Assembly (NCBI RefSeq): GCF_937898925.1
Contig: NZ_CALDKF010000008.1
Coordinates: 1 to 30,263 of the forward strand
Reading direction: 5' to 3'
DNA from: an uncultured Methanobrevibacter sp.
GTDB taxonomy: Archaea > Methanobacteriota > Methanobacteria > Methanobacteriales > Methanobacteriaceae
DNA length: 30,263 bases
The stretch's first letter is position 1, and each line of letters begins with the position of its first letter. The notes below the pieces were generated by a model, which was not told where the DNA came from, did not search any database, and saw only the letters and a list, made by a program, of their open reading frames with translations. A program made the position numbers and the translations under genes. Of the stretch, positions 24,187 through 30,263 are shown piece after piece.

Positions 24187-27054
24187 TTAAAATTTAGGAA
24201 TCAATGCTTCCAATTCTTCATCCAAATAAGATGACAAACCAATGTCACCAATGAGCTTTCTGATTTGTTCAATCTTATTTCTATTTAATCCTTCAAATTG
24301 AGGGATTATATAAGAGCTGATAGCTTCAGCAAGGATTAAATCCGTGCTGTCATCACTTATTTCATCCCTAAATTTAATGTATTCAGTCATATCTTTAAAT
24401 ATAGCAGGACCTAATTTTCTAAACTTAATAACTTCATAAACTCTTAGCAATTTACTTAAATATTCTTCAGATAAGTCATTTGCCCATTTTCTAATAAGTT
24501 CTTTATAAGCTTCATCATCTGGTAAATCAACTTCAATAAACATGAATCTTCTCATGAATGCATATGAAAGGTCAAATAAGCTATCCTTATCATCCACATT
24601 CATTGTTCCAATTATTCTCCAATTGTTTCCTATATAATATGTGGCCTTTTCCTCATCATGTTTTGAGTAGTTTTCATCCCATAATTTGATTTTAATCGGT
24701 TTATCATTTTCTTTATAAGGCAATTCAACATCTTGTTTTGACAGAACAGTGAATAATTGTCCAAATGCCTTATCAATATCTGCTCTATTAATTTCATCAA
24801 TGATAAGCCATTTATTTTCTGCAATAGCATCCAAGAATTTACCTGGATAAAAGAACAATTCTCCTTTTTCATTAGGCATTAATCCACCAATAGTGTCAAA
24901 AGTAGACCAATCTGATGTTGCAGTAGTTAAAATATAACCATTTATAAAGTTATTATCACTTGCAGCAGTTGCAAATTTAATTGCCAATTCTGTTTTACCT
25001 GTTCCTGGAGTTCCATCAAGGATAATATTTTTTCCTGCATTCAAAGATGCACATAATTGATTTAATGTAGCACTTGCAATAGAAAATGATTTTAATTTAG
25101 ATTCTAAGATTTCAGGAGTTAAATTTAAAACTTCACTAACTTCAGGAATATCATCTATTTCCCCTTGAGGACCTTCATCTTCTGGAAAATCATCTTCATC
25201 CTCAGGGTTATCATCTTCGATAGGATCATTTAAAACTTTATCAACATCTATATAGAAATCGATTGGCATCAAATCTGCATCTTTTGTAGCATAATGAATA
25301 GTGGAATTTGAACATAAGTAATGGCAAATTGTATCAAAGATTTCAAAATTGCCTATATCAAATCGTGTATAATTTATAGCGTTTTTTAACTTATCTAAAA
25401 ATTCTTTATATTTAATATTATTTATTATATAACGTTTTAATTCTAAAGAAAGCTTAATTTCATCCCCAAACATTAAAGACAATAATTTTACTGTTTCTAC
25501 AGTCTTTTTATTAATTACAAGATAATTATTATCCAAATAATACAAAATAGAACTTAAACGACCTGATTTAATTCCACCACTATATTTATTTTCAGAATAT
25601 TCCTTTAAAATTCTTTTTTGATCATCAATGTCCTCATTATCCTTTAACTTATATAATGTTTCAAAAAGCAAAATAGCTGTTTTGTCTAATTCTTCATCAT
25701 TTAATTTCAATCGTCCTTTAATAGAAGCTTTAATATCTCTACTTCCATCAAGATGAACTTTATTTTCCCGATTTACAAGTTTATCCCAAACATCATCTGC
25801 AATAGGTTCATCATTTTCATATTTTTCAACTATTTCTTCCCAAACTTTCTTTATTTCCTCTGATTCCTTTTGATAACCTAGATTATGATGAAAATCTTCC
25901 CTCTCAAATAAAAGTTTATAAGATTCATCGTAAATATGCTTTAAGATTTTTTCCTTTAATTTTTCATCATTCCTTGCAATAATACATAGAAGTTTATTCC
26001 ATTTATCACCATCCCATTCAACCAAAGTATGTCTAGCAAATAAATTTTTAGTAACTTCCAAATCATCAGGAGTATATATCCACTTAACAGGATAAACATT
26101 GTTTAAGCCATATTCATTTCTTTTTTCATTTTCAGTAGAAGGTATGAAACTTCCATTAATTACTCCAATACCTGCAAATTTGCTTCTGCCTTTATTAACA
26201 ATAACTATATCTCCTTTTTTAACCCAATTGACAAATTTCCAAAGCATTAATTTAGATGGGGCTTTAATGCCATATTTATCCAAATATTTATCTAAAGAAT
26301 ATTTATTTTTAAACTGAGTATAATTCACTTCTGGCTCTTCATATTTAAAACCAACACCGACATAAGAATCTTTTTTAAATTCTTCCCAAGCATAATTATA
26401 TATATCTGCATTGCCTGGAGCAATTCTCCATATTTTTCTACCAGAATTCTTTGGACGTAAATCTTTTTTGGAAGGTTCCTCACTGGCTCTAAAATCCGTG
26501 TAATAAGGAATCAGATATTCATATAACTTTATCATTCCCTTTAAATCATCTACAAGTTCTTCAATATTCAAATCCTCTTTTTTATAGAACTTGCTAAATA
26601 TATGCTCTGGGACCTCTACCTCCTTTTTGAAACCAGCTGGAAGATTGAATGTATGTTTCTCTACCATCCTAATTAAATAATCTGCCCTTTGGTTTAATAG
26701 CTTATTGCTATCATTAACTCCTTGTCCTAAAGCTAATGTAAATCCAGTTCCATCTGATTCAAATAAATAAATTAAATAAAAACCTGTTTGAAAAGTGTCT
26801 GTAACCTCTTTATGATAAAACCCCGCCCATGGAACTTTAGACCAATCCATCATTCCAGGAGAGATTTTAGAATAATATTTTTCATTGTCAGTGACCAATG
26901 AGGCTATAAAATTTTCAAAATCCCGAGCAATGTCATTTCTCATTCTAGCTGCAAATTCATTGCCTTTAAACGGTTTTTTAGATTCAATTTTAAAATTGTC
27001 CAATATTTCTTTGAAATCATTTAAAATATAATTATAACTTTCGGCTTGAGACAT
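24187..27054 (-). CDS. mcrB: McrB-type AAA+ GTPase with EVE-like reader domain
   Basis: A 955-residue motor of a type IV, modification-dependent restriction system. Residues about 1-190 form an MrcB N-terminal (DUF3578) domain with WSKVPWAGFYH and GFTLALGQG. About 208-350 resembles an EVE/PUA-like modified-base reader, with IWRIAPGNA, SYVGVGF and a KKGDIVIVNKGRSKFAGIG strand pair. The helical middle leads through an acidic linker to an AAA+ core: Walker A GTPGTGKTE (about 678-686), Walker B LIIDEINRA (about 748-756) and the McrB-type MNVDDKD (about 817-823). It should form hexamers that bind modified DNA and drive McrC cleavage. The ATG at 27054 follows a GGGG ribosome binding site. The gene is divergent from the small protein and SMC-like pair. 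Confidence 0.9.
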   Translation of the reverse strand: MSQAESYNYILNDFKEILDNFKIESKKPFKGNEFAARMRNDIARDFENFIASLVTDNEKYYSKISPGMMDWSKVPWAGFYHKEVTDTFQTGFYLIYLFESDGTGFTLALGQGVNDSNKLLNQRADYLIRMVEKHTFNLPAGFKKEVEVPEHIFSKFYKKEDLNIEELVDDLKGMIKLYEYLIPYYTDFRASEEPSKKDLRPKNSGRKIWRIAPGNADIYNYAWEEFKKDSYVGVGFKYEEPEVNYTQFKNKYSLDKYLDKYGIKAPSKLMLWKFVNWVKKGDIVIVNKGRSKFAGIGVINGSFIPSTENEKRNEYGLNNVYPVKWIYTPDDLEVTKNLFARHTLVEWDGDKWNKLLCIIARNDEKLKEKILKHIYDESYKLLFEREDFHHNLGYQKESEEIKKVWEEIVEKYENDEPIADDVWDKLVNRENKVHLDGSRDIKASIKGRLKLNDEELDKTAILLFETLYKLKDNEDIDDQKRILKEYSENKYSGGIKSGRLSSILYYLDNNYLVINKKTVETVKLLSLMFGDEIKLSLELKRYIINNIKYKEFLDKLKNAINYTRFDIGNFEIFDTICHYLCSNSTIHYATKDADLMPIDFYIDVDKVLNDPIEDDNPEDEDDFPEDEGPQGEIDDIPEVSEVLNLTPEILESKLKSFSIASATLNQLCASLNAGKNIILDGTPGTGKTELAIKFATAASDNNFINGYILTTATSDWSTFDTIGGLMPNEKGELFFYPGKFLDAIAENKWLIIDEINRADIDKAFGQLFTVLSKQDVELPYKENDKPIKIKLWDENYSKHDEEKATYYIGNNWRIIGTMNVDDKDSLFDLSYAFMRRFMFIEVDLPDDEAYKELIRKWANDLSEEYLSKLLRVYEVIKFRKLGPAIFKDMTEYIKFRDEISDDSTDLILAEAISSYIIPQFEGLNRNKIEQIRKLIGDIGLSSYLDEELEALIPKF

Positions 27055-27185
27055 AAAAACCCCTAAATCATATTTTTTTATTACTATTTAATATATTAAC
27101 AAAATATAATAAATTTTTTGAAAAATATTAATATTTTAAAAAATAAAAATTAAATTGATAATAAACTTAGGATAGAGTTGATTTC
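27055..27185. promoter_or_regulatory. Divergent promoter, McrB and SMC-like operons
   Basis: A 131-bp gap between two divergent defence operons, so both promoters must lie here. On the minus strand, AATATATTAAAT (about 27089-27100) is a fitting TATA box for mcrB. On the plus strand, runs such as AATATTTTAAAAAATAAA (about 27128-27145) lie upstream of the small gene at 27186. No operator is evident. Confidence 0.45.
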
Positions 27186-27326
27186 ATGCCAGATAAACTG
27201 TTAGAAAAATACTTTAGAGAACTTAAAAAGGAAATAGACAATCAAGCTTTGATCAAAGAACTTGAAGAGTCTATAGAAGACATCACTAAAGAAGATTTGG
27301 AACAATTGATTAAAAAGCATAATTAG
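27186..27326 (+). CDS. 46-residue helical protein ahead of SMC-like ATPase
   Basis: A short ORF beginning ATG CCA at 27186. The product is highly charged and helical, with LLEKYFRELKKEI, LIKELEESI and EDLEQLIKKHN, consistent with a two-helix bundle or a coiled coil. It lacks cysteines and membrane segments. Its stop at 27324-27326 is embedded in the ribosome binding site (TTAGGTGT) of the next gene, so the two are almost certainly co-transcribed and coupled. It could be a regulator or small subunit of the ATPase. No family is recognised. The ribosome binding site of this gene itself is weak. Confidence 0.6.
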   Translation: MPDKLLEKYFRELKKEIDNQALIKELEESIEDITKEDLEQLIKKHN

Positions 27327-27334
27327 GTGTTTGA

Positions 27335-29578
27335 ATGTCAGAAGAATGTAATATAGAAACAATTGAAATAAAGTCATTTAGAGGAATAAAAAATGAAAAA
27401 ATTGACTTTAGAGGCAAATCATTTGTACTCTGTGGACCTAATGGTACCGGTAAAAGTTCAATCACACAGGCATTTGAATACCTGTTTACAGGCAAAATTG
27501 CATCATTAAAAAAGATTCAAGGGTTGAATCATGACAAATCTTTGGTTCATAAAGGAGACTCTAAAGATGATTTGCTAGTTAAGGCCACTATAAATGGACA
27601 CAATATCGAAAGATCATTTAAAGATGGTTTTAAATATGATGAAGAACTTGAAGAGCTTGTTGATGATTTTAAAAATGGTTCCTTTATTTTAAATAGAAAA
27701 AAATTATTGTCATTCATTGAATCAAGGCCTGGAAAAAGATATGAAGAGATAACCAATTTGATTTCCTTTGAAAAATATGACAGCATAGAAAAAACCCTTA
27801 AACAATGTCATGATGGATTTAAAAAGGAGGTAGAAAATAAAGATGAAGAGATTGAAGAAATCTATAATGAGATTTCAATATCCTATGAATGTGAAAAAGA
27901 GGATATATATGATAAAATCAATTTAATTTTAAAAAAGAATAATATAAGCCCAATTGATGAAAATAGTGATTTGAAGACATTTTTAAAGGAAAATAAAATA
28001 TTGGAACCTCATAATCTTTTCAAAATAGATATCTCAAAACTTAATTCCAAATACTTAAAATTATTAAACGATTATGAGGATATTACATTAGAGGAATTGA
28101 AATCAACAAATAAATTATTATCTATTCTAACTAATTCCAAAGAATATATTTTATCTGAAAATTCATTAAAATGTCCTGTTTGTGAAAGTGATATTGAAAC
28201 GGAAAAAGTTTTGAAAAATATCGAACCAAAAATTGAAGAAATAAAAACTGATTTAAAATTTTTAGACAATTGGAAAGATGAGATGAATCAACTCATTTCT
28301 GAGCTAAATAATTTAAATTATGAATTAAACTCCTTCAATACTATTAATCCACAATATAAATTAGAATATGATTTTAATAATTTTATTGAAGATTTAACAG
28401 CATTTAGAGAGTTTGATAAAAAATTAAGTGAAATGGATAAAGATTTGTTAACCTCCATGAATGATGAGGTAAACTATTTGAAAGAAAAATATGAATCAAA
28501 CAATGAAGAATTGAATAAAACCCTTGATAATATCTTTAAGCTGAATGAAATCAATGACATTAAAGAAGATCTGATTGATTTGAAAAAAGAATTTGACGTA
28601 TCAAAAACCATCTATGAATTATTTAGAGATATGAAAAAAGAGGAAATAGAAAATATATTAACAGAAATTAAAGATTTCACTTCCAAATATTATAATTTCA
28701 TCCATGACGAAGACGATATAATCAATCCAGATATGAGCTTGACCCGTTCCAGTTCATTGACATTGTCCTTATTCTTTGATGGAGAATCAACAGATCCAAG
28801 ATCCTATTCTAGCGAAGGACATATTGATTCTTTAGGACTATGCATTTTCCTGGCATTTGCCAGAGTATTCAATAAGTATAATTTTATGATTTTAGATGAT
28901 ATTATCTCCACTGTTGATTTGGAACATAAGGAACAGGTTATAAGATTATTCTTTGAATTCTTTGGTGACTACAATTTCCTAATAACAACCCATAATAAAC
29001 TATGGTATGAACAATTAGGCAGACTTGCTTCAAGCCATCACAGAAGGCAAGACTTTATCTTTACAGAAATTCTGTACTGGGATAAAAAAGAGGGACCTAT
29101 ATTCTCTAGGAAATTCACCAAAAAAGAATATATTGAAACATATATTAAGCTAAATGATACATATGCAGCAGGAAATGCAATCAGAAGATATTTGGAATTT
29201 ATTTTACATGATATCTGTTTAATAAATGGTATTCCATTACCTCTTAAGAAGCATTATACTGTTGATGATTATTATAAAAAAGTTGAAGCATACTTCAATG
29301 AAATTCTAGAAAATACAACTATAAAAAAGGAATATGATAAAGTATTCCAAGAATTGAACAATACTCTGTATATGGGAAATCTATTATCCCACAACAATGA
29401 GGCAAATTATGACTTAAGTATTAAGGAAATAATTAAGTTCAAGGAAGCTGTTTTTGCATTTGAAAAAGCATTTAAATGCAATAAACATAAAAGCAATTAT
29501 TTGAAATTTGATAAAAAGCGAAAAATAGCTGTTTGTCAAAAAAATAGTTGCAATAGAATTTTAAAATTTAATTTTTAA
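27335..29578 (+). CDS. Rad50/RloC-like zinc-hook ATPase with C-terminal effector
   Basis: A 747-residue SMC-like ABC ATPase. The Walker A is GPNGTGKSS (about 33-41). Coiled coil at about 155-460 is interrupted by a zinc-hook CPVC (about 279-282). A signature-like YSSEGHIDSLGLCIFLAFARVF and Walker B FMILDDIISTVD (about 515-526), then TTHN as the H-loop, complete the split head. The C-terminal 150 residues are not part of an SMC. They carry R617-x3-E621 in AIRRYLE and H686 in LLSHNN, reminiscent of the anticodon-nuclease tail of PrrC and RloC, and end in a Cys/His pair set (CNKH, CQKNSC) that may bind zinc. It is therefore a candidate RloC-like abortive-infection tRNase, or another SMC-based DNA sensor. 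It is coupled to the small gene upstream. Confidence 0.8.
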   Translation: MSEECNIETIEIKSFRGIKNEKIDFRGKSFVLCGPNGTGKSSITQAFEYLFTGKIASLKKIQGLNHDKSLVHKGDSKDDLLVKATINGHNIERSFKDGFKYDEELEELVDDFKNGSFILNRKKLLSFIESRPGKRYEEITNLISFEKYDSIEKTLKQCHDGFKKEVENKDEEIEEIYNEISISYECEKEDIYDKINLILKKNNISPIDENSDLKTFLKENKILEPHNLFKIDISKLNSKYLKLLNDYEDITLEELKSTNKLLSILTNSKEYILSENSLKCPVCESDIETEKVLKNIEPKIEEIKTDLKFLDNWKDEMNQLISELNNLNYELNSFNTINPQYKLEYDFNNFIEDLTAFREFDKKLSEMDKDLLTSMNDEVNYLKEKYESNNEELNKTLDNIFKLNEINDIKEDLIDLKKEFDVSKTIYELFRDMKKEEIENILTEIKDFTSKYYNFIHDEDDIINPDMSLTRSSSLTLSLFFDGESTDPRSYSSEGHIDSLGLCIFLAFARVFNKYNFMILDDIISTVDLEHKEQVIRLFFEFFGDYNFLITTHNKLWYEQLGRLASSHHRRQDFIFTEILYWDKKEGPIFSRKFTKKEYIETYIKLNDTYAAGNAIRRYLEFILHDICLINGIPLPLKKHYTVDDYYKKVEAYFNEILENTTIKKEYDKVFQELNNTLYMGNLLSHNNEANYDLSIKEIIKFKEAVFAFEKAFKCNKHKSNYLKFDKKRKIAVCQKNSCNRILKFNF

Positions 29579-29609
29579 TTAAGTAGTTTACTACTTAATC
29601 TCTTTTTTT
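29578..29609 (+). terminator. Hairpin and T-run after the SMC-like gene
   Basis: ATTAAGTAGT (29578-29587) pairs perfectly with ACTACTTAAT (29590-29599) around a two-base loop, followed by CTC and a T7 run. It begins at the last base of the stop codon. Archaeal termination mainly needs the T-run, which is present. Confidence 0.65.
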
Positions 29610-29750
29610 AAAACTTTTAAGTAATCTATTTAAAATATTTTTAATTTTTTGTGTCATTATATAATAAATTATTGTGTGTTATTTTTTTTAAACCTTTTTT
29701 TATTTGAAAACCTCTTGGAATTAGGTTTTATAAGATTTAAATAATTATTA

Positions 29751-30263
29751 GTTATATCCTTATTTTAATGGAAATTCCCTTGCAATATAGTTAGACACGA
29801 TGAAATATTCATTGGAGTAGCTGTCGCAATCCTTATTTTAGTGAATTTTCCCTTGCAATCAAGACTACTCAGAACACCACGAAAACTGTATAGGGTCGCA
29901 ATCCTTATTTTAGTGGATTTTCCCTTGCAATCTCAATGAGTTCTATTAGGTTTTTAAGAGAATTAGGGTCGCAATCCTTATTTTAGTGGATTTTCCCTTG
30001 CAATTCTTACAACGAATTGGAAGCATTCGACTATGCAAATGTCGCAACCCTTATTTTAGTGGATTTTCCCTTGCAATAGAAGTCTTAGAAACCGCCCAAG
30101 AAGTGTTAGATTGTCGCAATCCTTATTTTAGTGGATTTTCCCTTGCAATTGGTCTTGAAACCTTAAAAGAAGGAAGTTTAAGACATGTCGCAATCCTTAT
30201 TTTAGTGGATTTTCCCTTGCAATAACACCTGGTAAGAGGATGAGAGACATCTGTAAAGAGTCG
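29751..30263 (-). CRISPR. CRISPR array, trailer end, continues past window
   Basis: Seven repeats of about 37 bp and the start of an eighth. The plus-strand consensus begins GTCGCAATCCTTATTTTAG and ends GATTTTCCCTTGCAAT. Units: 29751-29786 (degenerate), 29823-29859 (one change), 29895-29931, 29968-30004, 30041-30077 (one change), 30113-30149, 30187-30223, and a partial from 30260. Six complete spacers of 35-37 bp separate them. The degenerate unit marks the trailer, so the leader is to the right and crRNA is read from the minus strand; in that sense the repeat ends ATTGCGAC, like the ATTGAAAC tag of type I-B/III arrays. No cas gene is in the window. Confidence 0.97.

Noticed and set aside
29986..30225. 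79-codon plus-strand ORF with repeated CRNPYFSGFSLAI
   Set aside because: It is the translation of CRISPR repeats and spacers; the repetition comes from the 37-bp repeat.

Overview
The window looks like chromosome of a host-associated methanogenic archaeon of the Methanobacteriales, most likely Methanobrevibacter or a close relative. The reasons are a canonical 66-residue HMf-type archaeal histone, very AT-rich DNA with TATA-box promoters and GGAGGTGA ribosome binding sites, and a giant secreted adhesin-like protein of beta-helix plus Ig-like repeats, a hallmark of these genomes. The genus is an inference.

Layout. (1) 1-3064, minus: N-terminal 1021 residues of an adhesin-like surface protein whose C-terminus lies outside the window. 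(2) 3065-4741: a 597-bp gap holding a perfect 29-bp inverted-repeat pair around 417 bp, followed by a tyrosine recombinase gene broken by two frameshifts. This looks like a phase-variation switch for the adhesin that may now be locked. (3) 5036-9313: a 49-residue zinc ribbon, three paralogues of a small PH-like family (one frameshifted), a decayed HEPN protein of ApeA type, and a two-helix membrane protein. (4) 9325-12729, minus: a 1073-residue reverse transcriptase-nitrilase fusion of the UG1/DRT type 1 kind. (5) 13429-14981, plus: a three-gene operon of two unrecognised proteins and a PD-(D/E)XK nuclease, then a fossil of an McrC 3' end. (6) 15440-15640, minus: the histone. (7) 15906-17788, minus: a type II restriction-modification pair whose nuclease belongs to the EcoRV family. 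(8) 17872-17939: a GC-rich nested hairpin. (9) 18068-20207, minus: a second type II restriction-modification pair. (10) 20351-27054, minus: McrB, McrC-like nuclease and a Hanks-type kinase-TPR protein in one gene cluster. (11) 27186-29578, plus, divergent: a 46-residue protein and a Rad50-like zinc-hook ATPase with a possible RloC/PrrC-type nuclease tail. (12) 29751-30263: the trailer end of a CRISPR array that continues beyond the window.

Taken together, about 25 kb between adhesin and CRISPR is a dense anti-phage defence island: DRT, HEPN remnant, two R-M systems, McrBC plus kinase, an SMC-like ATPase, an uncharacterised nuclease operon and CRISPR. The strongest candidates for undescribed biology are the McrBC-kinase-TPR cluster, the three-gene operon at 13429-14981, the PH-like family beside the HEPN remnant, and the invertible segment beside the adhesin. 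Five single-base indels fall within 4.1-8.4 kb, so that part is either decaying or less accurately sequenced than the rest.
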